Assembly (NCBI GenBank): GCA_029202545.1
Contig: CP119311.1
Coordinates: 6,014,001-6,078,000 of the forward strand
Reading direction: 5' to 3'
Source of the DNA: Candidatus Pseudobacter hemicellulosilyticus
Lineage (GTDB): Bacteria > Bacteroidota > Bacteroidia > Chitinophagales > Chitinophagaceae
Length of the DNA: 64,000 nt
In this document: positions 1 to 9,428 of the stretch, piece by piece
Numbering within the stretch: position 1 is the stretch's first letter
Layout of the letters: the number at the start of each line of letters is the position of its first letter
Position numbers and translations under genes: made by a program
Notes under the pieces: model-generated
Databases searched by the model: none
Seen by the model: the letters and a program-made list of their open reading frames with translations, nothing else
Told to the model about the DNA's origin: nothing

Positions 1-4
1 GTTA

Positions 5-1057
5 TCAATATTTCACGTCTACATAAAACTTGCCTAAAGTGGCGCCCAACTCAGAGGCCGCGGCATCACTGACACGGATACTGAGGCCTACACTTTCCTT
101 CATATCCGGCAGCTGGCCCAGCACTTTGGCATAAACACTTTTATTGGTGGAAGAGAAAGAGACCTTCACAATAGTCCCGATGGGTACATTGTTCATCAGG
201 GCATAATACTTTCCATCCTGCCAGCCGCTGGTGCTGCGGAATACACCGGCATTACCCGCTGTTCCTTTGTTGGTCTCGGAATACTGGGTCCTGAAATAAC
301 CGCCTTTGAAATTGGCCGGCGTTTTATTATAGTCTGTGTTCACGGCAGGCTTAGGCTCTTCCGTAACTACAGGTTTAGTTTCTGTTTTGGGTGGTTCCGT
401 TTTTACCGGCTCTGTTTTCACAGGCTCCGTTTTCACAGGCGTAGTGGGCGCTGGCGTTACTACTGCAACGGGTTCCGTTTTTACCGGCTCTGTTGCCGGA
501 GGAATTGAAGGTATTGCAGGCGGAGCTGTAGTTGTTGTTGGCGCCACAGCTACACTGGATACGCTTGACAGACCGCCGCCGGCTAATGGGCTCTGGCCTG
601 TTTTCACTTTCAGGTAGCCTATTGTCAGCTTCATGCCCTGCTTCAGCTGATCATTGGTCACATTATTCCATTTTTCCAGGTTGGCCACCGGGACCTTATT
701 ATGGTTCTGGCTGATCCGGTACATCCACTCCTGGGACTGTACCACATGTTTAACAGGGACAAATACCTCGTCACCGGCCTTACTGCCATCCTGCGAGAAA
801 TTGGCTTCCGTTAAGGGGATCTTCAACAACTGGCCAATGGACAGCGGTTGTTCCAGCGTAGCGCCATTGAAGGGCGCAATATCCCGGGGACTCTGGTTAT
901 AGATCCGGCCTACACTGTACCAGTTCTCTTTAGGCATTACTTTATGCACCAGGTACAACTGCGGAGCACTGCCCTGGATGATCAGGTCAGACTGCGCCTG
1001 TACCCACTGCACCATCAATACAAATACGAATGGAAGAAGTCGACTGATTTTGATCAT
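5..1057 (-). CDS. LysM-repeat secreted protein with C-terminal RlpA-like region
   Basis: Probably an exported peptidoglycan-binding protein of 350 residues. A signal peptide (about 1-22, ending VQAQS) is followed by two LysM-like modules (about 35-82 and 104-150). Then comes a Pro/Thr/Val linker (about 155-245) with repeated KTEPV units, and a C-terminal domain of about 100 residues resembling a double-psi-beta-barrel. LysM modules bind glycan chains of peptidoglycan; the specific role here is inference. I start at the ATG at 1057 because the signal peptide begins there. An in-frame start 12 codons upstream would put non-signal residues in front of it. It lies downstream of the rsmF-like gene on the same strand with a 40-base gap, which contains CATCTTTG, one base off the TAnnTTTG promoter element. 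Confidence 0.8.
   Translation of the reverse strand: MIKISRLLPFVFVLMVQWVQAQSDLIIQGSAPQLYLVHKVMPKENWYSVGRIYNQSPRDIAPFNGATLEQPLSIGQLLKIPLTEANFSQDGSKAGDEVFVPVKHVVQSQEWMYRISQNHNKVPVANLEKWNNVTNDQLKQGMKLTIGYLKVKTGQSPLAGGGLSSVSSVAVAPTTTTAPPAIPSIPPATEPVKTEPVAVVTPAPTTPVKTEPVKTEPVKTEPPKTETKPVVTEEPKPAVNTDYNKTPANFKGGYFRTQYSETNKGTAGNAGVFRSTSGWQDGKYYALMNNVPIGTIVKVSFSSTNKSVYAKVLGQLPDMKESVGLSIRVSDAAASELGATLGKFYVDVKY
393..437. repeat. 15-bp tandem repeat (3 units) in the LysM-protein linker
   Basis: Three consecutive near-identical 15-base units (393-407, 408-422, 423-437) encode the KTEPV repeats of the linker. A further isolated copy lies near 473-487. Unit length is a multiple of three, so copy-number change would lengthen or shorten the linker without breaking the frame. 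Confidence 0.8.
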
Positions 1058-1097
1058 AATAGCTCTTTTCGTAACGGTGCAAAGATGCAGCATATTT

Positions 1098-2501
1098 TTA
1101 ATTGTTTCCGCTTTTCAGTATCCGCCAGGCCGAAGGGTAGTAATTGTTGACCCGGTTAGGCAGCAACTTGACCCAGCCCAGGGAGAAACCGGCGTATTGC
1201 ACCAGGGCCCAGCCTTTGGTTGTGGCAGCCAGCTCCAGCGGTTCCTTGCGCAGGTATTGCAGGGCTTCCGCCTTTTTTAACGATACTGCAACAATTTCCG
1301 GTGCCAGCAGGCCGCTCAGGGCCAGCGCATGTTCCGGCACCAGGTCCTTTCCGGCAATTTTTCCCAGGGTAATACCCGCAGAACGAATATAAAACTTGTC
1401 GGCAATAGTGAGCAATTCCTGTTCCAGATTGGTGGGAAAGGCCAGGATCAGTTCCTGCTGCTTCCAGAACTGCCAATCGCCCGCCTGCCGCAGCCAGGGC
1501 TGCACCACGGCGGCCTCGGCTTTGCCGGCTTTTACCAGGGGCGCTTTCTTTGGAGATCGGGACGCATAGCGGTCGCCCTCCTTTTTTCGGAAACAGGCCA
1601 GGAAAAACCCTTCGCCTTTTATTTTATCAGGGAAGAAACGATAACCGGCCGCCTGGTGCAGGGCTGATTGTACGGGTACAATACCCCAATCGGGCTCCGT
1701 TTGCAGGGGCACAGTTTCCAGCTGGAAAGTATCCATCAGCCAGTCGAGGATGTCCTCATCCTCTTCCACAGAATAGGAGCAGGTGCTATAGATCAGCAGG
1801 CCTTCATCGGCCAGTGCGGTAAAACTTTCAGCAAGGATCCGCTGCTGACGCTGGCAGCAAAGCTGAACGGCCTGCGGACTCCATTCCCGGATGGCTTCAG
1901 GTTCACGGCGGAACAGTCCGCTGCCACTGCAGGGAGCATCAATCACCAGCACATCAAAAAAACCGGGGATGCGTGCAAAATCCTGCGGATCGTTATTGGT
2001 GACAATCACATTGGCCGCGCCCCATTTCACCAGGTTCTCTTCCAGGATGGCGGCCCGCGTGCGGATCACTTCATTGCTGACCAGTAAACTGTCGGGGGAG
2101 AGCAGGGATTGCAGGTGCGTGGACTTGCCACCGGGAGCGGCGCAAAGATCCAGGACCCTTAATTTTTTGCTGGTATCGGTGGTCTGCAGCAGGGCCTGTT
2201 CCAGGAACATGCTGGAAGCCTCCTGCACATAATAAGTGCCTGCATGGAACAGGGGATCGAAAGTAAAAGAGGGACGTTCCGGTAAATAAAAGCCGTAACG
2301 GGACCAGGGAACAGGCGTCAGCGCAGCAGGATCAAAGCCTCCCGGCTGCCATTCCCCGGCGGTGGCAGACTGCCTGGCCGGGTTGACACGGATGGACGTG
2401 ATCTGTCCACCCGAAGCATGCACCTGTTCAAAAGCGGGCTGGTTAAAGCCACGGATCCCCTGCAGGGACTGCAGGAGATCCGCTGGTAATTCAATTGCCA
2501 A
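1098..2501 (-). CDS. RsmF/NOL1-NOP2-Sun family RNA m5C methyltransferase
   Basis: SAM-dependent cytosine-C5 methyltransferase of the RsmB/RsmF family, 467 residues. Motif I LDLCAAPGGK (about 117-126) binds SAM. The two family cysteines are in DAPCSGSGLF (Cys191) and YSTCSYSVEED (Cys241, expected nucleophile). The C-terminal 170 residues match the position of the RNA-binding PUA-like part of RsmF-type enzymes. The likely substrate is 16S rRNA, but the exact base cannot be told. Translation appears to begin at a TTG, as no in-frame ATG is available upstream. A perfect TATCTTTG element lies 29 bases upstream, so the gene probably has its own promoter as well as read-through from pntB. Confidence 0.9.
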   Translation of the reverse strand: MAIELPADLLQSLQGIRGFNQPAFEQVHASGGQITSIRVNPARQSATAGEWQPGGFDPAALTPVPWSRYGFYLPERPSFTFDPLFHAGTYYVQEASSMFLEQALLQTTDTSKKLRVLDLCAAPGGKSTHLQSLLSPDSLLVSNEVIRTRAAILEENLVKWGAANVIVTNNDPQDFARIPGFFDVLVIDAPCSGSGLFRREPEAIREWSPQAVQLCCQRQQRILAESFTALADEGLLIYSTCSYSVEEDEDILDWLMDTFQLETVPLQTEPDWGIVPVQSALHQAAGYRFFPDKIKGEGFFLACFRKKEGDRYASRSPKKAPLVKAGKAEAAVVQPWLRQAGDWQFWKQQELILAFPTNLEQELLTIADKFYIRSAGITLGKIAGKDLVPEHALALSGLLAPEIVAVSLKKAEALQYLRKEPLELAATTKGWALVQYAGFSLGWVKLLPNRVNNYYPSAWRILKSGNN

Positions 2502-2530
2502 TAGTTATTCTTTTCAGTTGAATAAAGTGG

Positions 2531-2538
2531 CAAAGATA
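2531..2538 (-). promoter_or_regulatory. Bacteroidota -7 element (TATCTTTG) before the rsmF-like gene
   Basis: Exact match to TAnnTTTG on the minus strand, between the pntB stop and the rsmF-like start. No convincing TTTG -33 element is seen at the usual 19-base spacing. Confidence 0.45.
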
Positions 2539-2542
2539 CCGA

Positions 2543-4075
2543 TTACAGGTTTTTGATCTCAGCAATAAGGTCCTGCAGTACTTTTTTAGCGTCACCAAAC
2601 AGCATGGAGGTCTTGGGCTGGAAGAACAGGTCGTTCTCAATACCCGCATAACCAGGCTTCATACTGCGTTTGTTGACGATCACATTTTTGGCCAGTTCCA
2701 CATCCAGGATGGGCATGCCATATATGGGAGAAGCAGGATCTGTTTTAGCTGCGGGGTTCACCACGTCGTTGGCGCCCAGGATCAGCACCACATCAGTGGT
2801 GGGGAACTCTTCATTGGCCTGTTCCATTTCCTGGAGCTTTTCATAGCTCACATCCGCTTCGGCCAGCAGCACGTTCATATGCCCGGGCATCCGTCCGGCT
2901 ACAGGGTGGATAGCGTATTTAACTTCCACGCCCTTGCTTTCCAGTAATTTCTCCAGCTCATGGCAGGCATGCTGCGCCTGGGCCACAGCCAGCCCATAAC
3001 CCGGAACAATCATTACTCTGTTGGCATAGCTCATTACTACGGCCGTATCGCTTACGGAGATCTCTTTGGTGCTGCCCTGGTCTTTGGCGCCTGCGGGACC
3101 GCCGCCGGCTTTCTTGCCGCCGAAGGAACCGATCAGTACATTCTTCAGTGAGCGGTTCATGGCTTTACACATGAGGATGGTCAGCAGGGTACCGGCTGCG
3201 CCTACCAGGATACCACCGGTAAGCATTACTTTGTTGTCATACAGGAAACCGCCGCAGGCTGCCGCCACACCGGTAAAGGAGTTGAGCAGGGAGATCACAA
3301 CAGGCATATCTGCACCGCCGATAGGCATTACAAAGAATACACCATACAGGATCGACAGTGCGAAAGTACCATAGAACAGCATCACGGGTAAGGAGCCCAG
3401 CGGATGCGGATCAATGTCCTGTACAGCTGCAGGATCCGGCGGCACATCAGCCATACCGATAGCCACAATGATATAGGTGGTCAGGGCCAGGATAGCGCCC
3501 ATCAGCACCAGGTTGAAGATATGCTGTCCTTTGAAGGAGAAATCCTTGATCTTCCCGTTCAGCTTACCCCAGGCTACCACAGAACCGGCAAAAGAAACGG
3601 TGCCGATGATGAGGCCCAGGAAGATAGTGATCAGGATACCGGGCTGCACAGGAATGCTGAGAATAGCATCTTCCACTACAGCGCCGGCTTCGTAGGATTC
3701 AAAGATATTGACCCGGAAATGCGTATGCGCCAGGTGATCAAATTCAATCATGGAGATCAGCGCGGCGCAGGCGCCACCCATACCGTTGAAGAGGCTCACC
3801 ATTTCGGGCATGGCGGTCATCTTCACTTTTCTGGCGGCCAGCGTGCCCACCAGCGTGCCGATGATCAGGCCGCCGAAGATCCAGGGATAATTATGTAGTT
3901 TCTGACCGGAATCGTCACGGTACAGAAAAATGGTACCAAAGATGGCCAGTCCCATACCGGCGGCAGCTACCAGGTTACCCCTGCGCGCGGTGGCGGGGTT
4001 CGACAGCATTTTCAGGCCGATGATAAAAGTAACGGAACCGATCAGGTAGCAAAGGGTAAGTAAGTTTACATCCAT
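2543..4075 (-). CDS. pntB: NAD(P) transhydrogenase subunit beta
   Basis: Beta subunit of the membrane proton-translocating transhydrogenase, which uses the proton gradient to drive hydride transfer from NADH to NADP+. The first 300 or so residues form a run of membrane helices (domain II). The C-terminal part (from about 345) is the NADP(H)-binding domain III with the glycine-rich VPGYGLAVAQAQ and the downstream GANDVVNPAA motif. At 510 residues it is full length. Last gene of the pntAA-pntAB-pntB cluster, 37 bases after pntAB. Confidence 0.95.
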   Translation of the reverse strand: MDVNLLTLCYLIGSVTFIIGLKMLSNPATARRGNLVAAAGMGLAIFGTIFLYRDDSGQKLHNYPWIFGGLIIGTLVGTLAARKVKMTAMPEMVSLFNGMGGACAALISMIEFDHLAHTHFRVNIFESYEAGAVVEDAILSIPVQPGILITIFLGLIIGTVSFAGSVVAWGKLNGKIKDFSFKGQHIFNLVLMGAILALTTYIIVAIGMADVPPDPAAVQDIDPHPLGSLPVMLFYGTFALSILYGVFFVMPIGGADMPVVISLLNSFTGVAAACGGFLYDNKVMLTGGILVGAAGTLLTILMCKAMNRSLKNVLIGSFGGKKAGGGPAGAKDQGSTKEISVSDTAVVMSYANRVMIVPGYGLAVAQAQHACHELEKLLESKGVEVKYAIHPVAGRMPGHMNVLLAEADVSYEKLQEMEQANEEFPTTDVVLILGANDVVNPAAKTDPASPIYGMPILDVELAKNVIVNKRSMKPGYAGIENDLFFQPKTSMLFGDAKKVLQDLIAEIKNL

Positions 4076-4112
4076 AGCCTAATAAATTCGAAGTTTGTCA
4101 ATGCTGCACGCA

Positions 4113-4439
4113 TCAGGGTTTTCCTTTTTTGGATTTGAACATTTCCAGCATCCTGTCGGTCACCACAAAGCCACCCACCACATTCAGTGTCCCCAGCACT
4201 ACGGCCAGGAATCCCAGTGACAACGCCAGGTAATTATCGTGTTCTGCACGGCCCATAACAATGATGGCGCCAATGATGACCACCCCGTGGATGGCGTTGG
4301 CGCCACTCATCAGCGGAGTATGCAGTACACTCGGCACACGGCCGATGATCTCGATACCCACAAAGATCATGAGGGCAACGATGTAAATGATCTGCTGGTT
4401 AACAGCTATCCAGTTCAATACAGCTTCCATAGCATTCAA
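4113..4439 (-). CDS. pntAB: NAD(P) transhydrogenase subunit alpha 2 (membrane part)
   Basis: Short 108-residue membrane protein corresponding to the C-terminal helices of E. coli PntA. Many bacteria encode this as a separate polypeptide. Three hydrophobic segments are visible (about 12-28, 44-62, 70-92). It lies between pntAA and pntB in the same direction with gaps of 30 and 37 bases, which confirms the split-alpha arrangement. An ATG three codons downstream is an alternative start. Confidence 0.93.
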   Translation of the reverse strand: MNAMEAVLNWIAVNQQIIYIVALMIFVGIEIIGRVPSVLHTPLMSGANAIHGVVIIGAIIVMGRAEHDNYLALSLGFLAVVLGTLNVVGGFVVTDRMLEMFKSKKGKP

Positions 4440-4469
4440 TTAATATAATATCGGGAAACGGGTTTGTTA

Positions 4470-5588
4470 TCAGGAGGCCAGTGCCGCTTTTACGCGTTCA
4501 TGCACCAGCTGGCCTTCATGGGTAATACAGGAACCTTTTACCAGGTCATCTTCCCAGTTGAGGTGCAGTGCACCTTCTTTGGTGATAAGCAGCTGTAAGA
4601 AGTTCAGGATATTCTTGCCATAGAGCTTGCTGGCGTCAGATGGCATGGTGCCCGGCAGGTTACTGTTGCCAATAATGGACACGCCGTTATGATTGACCGT
4701 TTCGTTGTCTTTGGTAAAAGGTGTATTACCACCGGTGGAAGCTGCAATATCAATGATCACGGAGCCATTGCGCATTTTTTCCAGCATTTCGGTTGAAATG
4801 AGGATCGGCGCTTTTTTACCGGGGATCTGGGCGGTGGTGATCACAATATCCGCTTTGGCAATGCTTTCTGCAATGCGTTGCTGCTGTTTCTGCTTGTACT
4901 CCTCTGTTTGCTCAACGGCATAACCGCCGGCTTTGGAAGCATCGGCAGCGCCTTCCACTTCCACGAATTTGGCGCCAAGGCTCATCACCTCTTCCTTTAC
5001 TGCCGGGCGGGTATCAAATACTTCCACTACAGCGCCGAGACGGCGGCCGGTGGCAATGGCCTGCAAACCGGCCACACCCGCACCCAGTATCAGTAATTTG
5101 GCCGGGGCAATACTGCCGGCGGCGGTCATGAACATGGGAAAATAACGGCCATAGGCAGCTGCTGCGGTCAGTACCGCCTTATAACCTGCTATATTGGCCT
5201 GGGAGCTGAGTACGTCCATACTCTGCGCACGCGTGGTGCGCGGCAGCATATCCAGGCTGAAGCTGGTAAGGCCGGACTGCGCCCATTGCTGCATCTGCTG
5301 CGTATGGAACAGGGGCTGGAACACGCCTATCAGTACTTTGGCGGCAAGGGAACCTGCTTCAGGGAACTGGTGAATGGCCAGTAAAAGATCAGCTGACTGC
5401 AGCACTTCCTGCCTGCTCTTCACTACTGCCCCAACTTTGCTGTATTCTTCGTCTTTGCTGAAAGCTTTTTCGCCGGCACCTTGTTCAACCAGCACCGTGA
5501 TGCCTTTCTTGGTGAGGGTGGCAACTGCCTCTGGCAACAGGGATACGCGGCTTTCGGTGGATGGTTCTTTTAAAATTCCGATCGTCAT
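4470..5588 (-). CDS. pntAA: NAD(P) transhydrogenase subunit alpha 1 (NAD-binding)
   Basis: Soluble NAD(H)-binding domain I, 372 residues from the chosen ATG at 5588 (MTIGILKEP, the family's usual beginning). It belongs to the alanine dehydrogenase/PntA fold and has the Rossmann motif LILGAGVAGLQA near residue 168. It lacks the membrane helices of E. coli PntA, which are supplied here by pntAB. First gene of the cluster. TACCTTGG about 19 bases upstream is a one-mismatch -7 element. Confidence 0.95.
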   Translation of the reverse strand: MTIGILKEPSTESRVSLLPEAVATLTKKGITVLVEQGAGEKAFSKDEEYSKVGAVVKSRQEVLQSADLLLAIHQFPEAGSLAAKVLIGVFQPLFHTQQMQQWAQSGLTSFSLDMLPRTTRAQSMDVLSSQANIAGYKAVLTAAAAYGRYFPMFMTAAGSIAPAKLLILGAGVAGLQAIATGRRLGAVVEVFDTRPAVKEEVMSLGAKFVEVEGAADASKAGGYAVEQTEEYKQKQQQRIAESIAKADIVITTAQIPGKKAPILISTEMLEKMRNGSVIIDIAASTGGNTPFTKDNETVNHNGVSIIGNSNLPGTMPSDASKLYGKNILNFLQLLITKEGALHLNWEDDLVKGSCITHEGQLVHERVKAALAS

Positions 5589-5688
5589 AGCTACATTTAA
5601 GAGCAACCAAGGTAGTTAATTTTTGGGTCGGTACTCAACAACCTTACATGATTTTTGTTAACCCGTCACAAGTCCTGTATGACTAAAA

Positions 5689-6486
5689 TCAGAACCGGAT
5701 GCTGAAATGCTGTTTCTCCTTGAACTCCTCGCGGAAAAATACGAGGCCCACAAAGAAGAGGTCAATGGTCAGCCGCACTCTGGGATGCTGCCTGATGGTA
5801 TCCCAGGCCTGTTCCATCTCCTTGCTCCAGTGAATATCATCCAGAATAATAACGGAAAAATTATGGGTATGCTCCAGTATCTGCTCAAAATACTGAAGGG
5901 TTGGCTTTTTGCGGTGGTTGCCATCAATGAAGGCCATATCCAGGGGCGTCAGCTTCTGCAGCATCTCCGGAAGGGTTTCATCAAAATGACCTTCCATCAG
6001 CTCCACATTGTTGAGCCCCATCTCAATAAAATTACGCGTGGCTTCAGCAGCTATGGAGGGACTGCCTTCAGCGGTCATTACATAGCCATGGGGATTGGCC
6101 AGGGCCATGTAGGCAGTGGAAATGCCCAGTGAAGTGCCCAGCTCAATGATGGTCTCCGGCTGGTAATAATTTACGATGCGGTACAGCAGCTGCGCCCATT
6201 TGGCCGGCTTGGCCGCATGGCGGGCAATGGCGGCAATACTGCGCTGCCTGCTTTTCATGCTGGTGGAGCCTGCACCCATATCTTCTACTTCTATCAGGTC
6301 CTTTTCCGTGAGCATGGTATTGCGCAGGTTTTCCACCCGGGAATAGGCGTCATAGACAGTAGTATCATTCAGTACATGTACAATGAACTCGTATACAAAA
6401 GGGGAATGCACGCCATGGCCTTTTCCATTGGAGGCAGTCAGGTAGTAACGGATAAATTTTTGTGCCAGTTGCCAGCGCGAATACAT
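5689..6486 (-). CDS. class I SAM-dependent methyltransferase
   Basis: A 265-residue protein with the SAM-binding motif IIELGTSLGISTAYMA and the acidic end of the next strand (TAEGSP), followed by FIDGNHRKKPT. This layout is typical of O-methyltransferase-like enzymes. The substrate is unknown. It follows folA by 21 bases, so thyA, folA and this gene are probably co-transcribed. A link to folate or nucleotide metabolism is only suggested by position. Confidence 0.8.
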   Translation of the reverse strand: MYSRWQLAQKFIRYYLTASNGKGHGVHSPFVYEFIVHVLNDTTVYDAYSRVENLRNTMLTEKDLIEVEDMGAGSTSMKSRQRSIAAIARHAAKPAKWAQLLYRIVNYYQPETIIELGTSLGISTAYMALANPHGYVMTAEGSPSIAAEATRNFIEMGLNNVELMEGHFDETLPEMLQKLTPLDMAFIDGNHRKKPTLQYFEQILEHTHNFSVIILDDIHWSKEMEQAWDTIRQHPRVRLTIDLFFVGLVFFREEFKEKQHFSIRF

Positions 6487-6507
6487 GAAACTAAAATGAG
6501 AAATTAA

Positions 6508-7008
6508 TTAATGCCCTTTTCGCTGCCAAACCTGGAAGCTGTAGGCGTACGCATGCTTTTCATCGGCCGGAAAGTCCAGGTCCGACAACAACTCCCATCC
6601 CTCATTCCTGATCTCCGGAAAAAAAGCATCTCCGTCTATATTCGTATGCACTCTTGTTAAATAGATCTTCTGCACCAGGGGCATGGCCTGATGGAAAATT
6701 TCACCGCCGCCAATGATCATGACCTCTTTGGCATCCGTGGCTGCCCCTGCTTCCAGGGCCTGGTCCAGGCTGTTGACCACTACCGCTCCATCCGCTGTCC
6801 AGTCAGCCTTGCGCGTGATCACAATATTGGTCCGGCCGGCCAGCGGCCTGCCGCCCATAGAGGCCCAGGTCTTGCGGCCCATGACCACAGGCATTCCCCA
6901 GGTAGTGTTCTTGAAGAATTTCATATCATTGGGCAGGCTCCAGAGCAACTGGTTATCCTTCCCGATGACATTGTTTTCAGCAGCAGCAACAACGAAAGAA
7001 ATAAGCAT
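6508..7008 (-). CDS. folA: dihydrofolate reductase
   Basis: Reduces dihydrofolate to tetrahydrofolate with NADPH. The 166 residues cover the whole family length. Visible features are the N-terminal SFVVAAAENNVIGKDN, the substrate-binding LPNDMKFFK with the family's acidic residue, the cofactor motif VVMGRKTWASMGGRPL, and IIGGGEIF. It sits 22 bases downstream of thyA, whose reaction generates the dihydrofolate that this enzyme recycles. Confidence 0.96.
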   Translation of the reverse strand: MLISFVVAAAENNVIGKDNQLLWSLPNDMKFFKNTTWGMPVVMGRKTWASMGGRPLAGRTNIVITRKADWTADGAVVVNSLDQALEAGAATDAKEVMIIGGGEIFHQAMPLVQKIYLTRVHTNIDGDAFFPEIRNEGWELLSDLDFPADEKHAYAYSFQVWQRKGH

Positions 7009-7030
7009 GAAAAATGATGGTTAAGCTGGT

Positions 7031-7846
7031 TTAAACCGCTACCGGCGCTTTGATGGCCGGGTGCGACTGGTAATTTTCCAATGTAAAATCAGCGAACGTG
7101 AAATCAAACACAGAACGCACGGCGGGATTCAGCTTCATCTGGGGCAGGGGGTACGGCGTTCTCGACAACTGCAGCAGGGCCTGCTCACGGTGATTATTGT
7201 ACAGGTGAACGTCCCCGAAAGTATGGACAAAATCACCCGGCTCCAGATCGCAGACCTGGGCTATCATCAGCGTCAGCAAGGCATAGGAGGCAATATTGAA
7301 AGGCACACCCAGGAATACATCAGCAGAGCGCTGGTATAACTGGCAGGACAGTTTGCCCTTACCGCCAGCTTCACTGGCGGGCGTAACATAGAACTGGAAT
7401 AAAGCATGACAGGGCATCAGCGCCATCTCCGGGAGTTCAGCTACATTCCAGGCGCTGACCATGATCCGGCGGCTGTCAGGATTATGCTGTATCTGGCGGA
7501 TAGCTTCCGTGATCTGGTCAATGGTCTGCCCATCAGACCCGGCCCAGCTACGCCATTGTTTACCGTACACAGGTCCCAGGTCCCCATTGGCATCAGCCCA
7601 CTCATCCCAGATACTGACCCCATGCTCTTTCAGATAGGCAGTATTAGTTTCCCCTTTCAGGAACCATAATAATTCATGGATGATGCTTTTGAGATGGAGT
7701 TTCTTAGTTGTGACCAGTGGAAAGCCCTCCTGGAGGTTGAACCGCATCTGGTAACCAAAATAGCTGGTTGTGCCTGTGCCCGTACGGTCGGTCTTGGACC
7801 CCCCCCTATCGATGATAAAATCAAGAAGATCCAGATACTGTTGCAT
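7031..7846 (-). CDS. thyA: thymidylate synthase
   Basis: Converts dUMP to dTMP using methylene-tetrahydrofolate. The 271 residues are slightly longer than E. coli ThyA (264), with a short insertion (about 156-163) after the active-site strand. The catalytic cysteine is Cys146 in MPCHALFQF; the phosphate-binding [13 protein letters not shown] and the [13 protein letters not shown] block are intact. First gene of the thyA-folA-methyltransferase cluster. Confidence 0.97.
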   Translation of the reverse strand: MQQYLDLLDFIIDRGGSKTDRTGTGTTSYFGYQMRFNLQEGFPLVTTKKLHLKSIIHELLWFLKGETNTAYLKEHGVSIWDEWADANGDLGPVYGKQWRSWAGSDGQTIDQITEAIRQIQHNPDSRRIMVSAWNVAELPEMALMPCHALFQFYVTPASEAGGKGKLSCQLYQRSADVFLGVPFNIASYALLTLMIAQVCDLEPGDFVHTFGDVHLYNNHREQALLQLSRTPYPLPQMKLNPAVRSVFDFTFADFTLENYQSHPAIKAPVAV

Positions 7847-7975
7847 AGCCGCAAGTTAGGGAAAAGTACCCGGGGAGAATGCTAATTTTTTCCAATCTAT
7901 GGCCCGCCCCTCCGGTTTTACAGCAGGCGGACTAACCAACCCACTTAAAAGCCCGTGAACGACCAAAAATTGCTC

Positions 7976-8371
7976 CTAACTGGCCACGGCCGCAGGCTGT
8001 TCTGCACCCATTACCGGCAGCACCGGCTCGTCCCTGTGTTTTAACTGTTTTTCAAGCCGGGCAATGGCCGCCTCCTGCTTCCTGAGGCGCTCCTGCTGCT
8101 GTTGCAGCACTTCCACCAGTTCCTGGACAATGCCTCCTTCTTCCCCCTGCCCTTTACGGCCACCCAGGGCGCCCAGCGCTACACTGCGCCGCACCAGCCG
8201 GCGGTCCCGCTCATCAGGAAAGGCCAGCTCCATAGCCACCCCTTTTTTGGAACGGTAATGAAAATAGATGGTCAGCAGGATAGCAATAACGGTAACCGGT
8301 AAAGCGATCCACCCCACGATCTGCAAAAACTGCTTGAACTCGTACAGGGAAACGAGCAGTATTGATTTCAT
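7976..8371 (-). CDS. small membrane protein with coiled-coil tail, unknown function
   Basis: Not recognised as a named family. From the ATG at 8371 it is 131 residues: a hydrophobic segment (about 18-36, IVGWIALPVTVIAILLTIY), a basic stretch, then a Glu/Gln-rich predicted coiled coil (about 78-112) and a short tail. It is probably anchored in the inner membrane with the coiled coil in the cytoplasm. A start 13 codons upstream (8410) would add a basic leader and is less likely. It stands alone between thyA and a two-component pair. Confidence 0.6.
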   Translation of the reverse strand: MKSILLVSLYEFKQFLQIVGWIALPVTVIAILLTIYFHYRSKKGVAMELAFPDERDRRLVRRSVALGALGGRKGQGEEGGIVQELVEVLQQQQERLRKQEAAIARLEKQLKHRDEPVLPVMGAEQPAAVAS

Positions 8372-8410
8372 CCGACTATTTTTAGTTTTGACAGTTTTAC
8401 CGGACGCCAC

Positions 8411-8711
8411 GCCGCACGCGCTTCCCTATGGCAGAAAGCCGGCATGCTTCGTTTCATTCCTTCATTTTTTCAAGTACAATTCAACTCATACAGACAGTCC
8501 GGGATGTGGATACAGGATCTTGCTTTTTTACGGTGAAGGCAGCTTAACGGGGGGCGGTCGGGTGACCAGGATCACCAGATATATGACGAGCAAGAATAAT
8601 ACCAAAATAGCCAGTAAACCCTTCTGTGCAAACCCGTTGCAGCGATTCCGCTGCCCTTGCCGGTTATTTTCTGCGGGAAATGAAAGGACTATGGCAATTG
8701 TTAAAATTCGC
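8411..8711. other. 301-bp intergenic region with one hydrophobic open frame
   Basis: No gene can be assigned. On the minus strand a frame ending in TAA at 8528-8530 reads a strongly hydrophobic stretch (LLAILVLFLLVIYLVILV) and then RPPPVKLPSP. No in-frame ATG or GTG precedes the hydrophobic stretch; the only conventional candidate is a TTG at 8603-8605 that would cut it. I leave it as an open frame, possibly a decayed small membrane protein. Confidence 0.35.
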
Positions 8712-9428
8712 TTAAACGATCTTCAGCCTGGCCAGGAACGCCGGCCGGTAAGTTTCTCCCACCGGCAGCGGCGCCTGCTTCACCACTACCCGCCCCCGTT
8801 CCAGGTAATCAATGTACCGTATATTAATAATATAGGATTTATGGATCCGGATAAAACCCGCTGCCGGCAGCAGTTGCTCCATATTCCGCATGCTTTCCAG
8901 CGAGAGGATCCTGCCCGTACTGGTATGGAAAGCGATATAATCGCGCAGCGCTTCAATATAATAGATATCGGCCAGGTCCATTTTCCGGATCCGGTAATCC
9001 GTTTTAATAAAGATATGGTCCTGCATTTCCACCGGAGCAATGGCCGGGACCACCGCCGGCTGGAGCCGGGTCCGGGCTTTTTCCACGGCCACTGTGAAAC
9101 GCTCAAAAGTAATGGGCTTCAGCAGGTAGTCCACCACATCATGCTCATAGCCCGCCAGGGCATACTCGGCATAGGCCGTGGTCAGGATCACCTTGCAGCT
9201 GTTGCGGATGATCTTCATGAACTGGATACCACTGAGATCAGGCATCTGGATATCCAGGAAGAGCAGGTCGGCCCCGCCCTCCTGCACCGCCCGCAATGCC
9301 TCCAGCACCTGGGTGCTGCGCATCACCAGCTGCAGGCCCGGTGTTTTTTCCACGTAATCAGCCAGCAGGCTGACGGCCAGGTGTTCATCGTCCACAATGA
9401 TACAGCGTATAGGTGCAGGCTCAGGCAT
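8712..9428 (-). CDS. LytTR-family response regulator
   Basis: A 238-residue response regulator. The receiver domain (about 6-118) has the acidic pair DDE at 13-15 and the phosphoacceptor Asp59 in LLFLDIQMPDLSG. The C-terminal LytTR DNA-binding domain (about 135-238) contains IYYIEALRDYIAFHT and HKSYIINI. Its start overlaps the end of the sensor kinase gene by 8 bases, so the two are translationally coupled and form one AlgR/LytR-type two-component system. Target genes are not evident. Confidence 0.93.
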   Translation of the reverse strand: MPEPAPIRCIIVDDEHLAVSLLADYVEKTPGLQLVMRSTQVLEALRAVQEGGADLLFLDIQMPDLSGIQFMKIIRNSCKVILTTAYAEYALAGYEHDVVDYLLKPITFERFTVAVEKARTRLQPAVVPAIAPVEMQDHIFIKTDYRIRKMDLADIYYIEALRDYIAFHTSTGRILSLESMRNMEQLLPAAGFIRIHKSYIINIRYIDYLERGRVVVKQAPLPVGETYRPAFLARLKIV

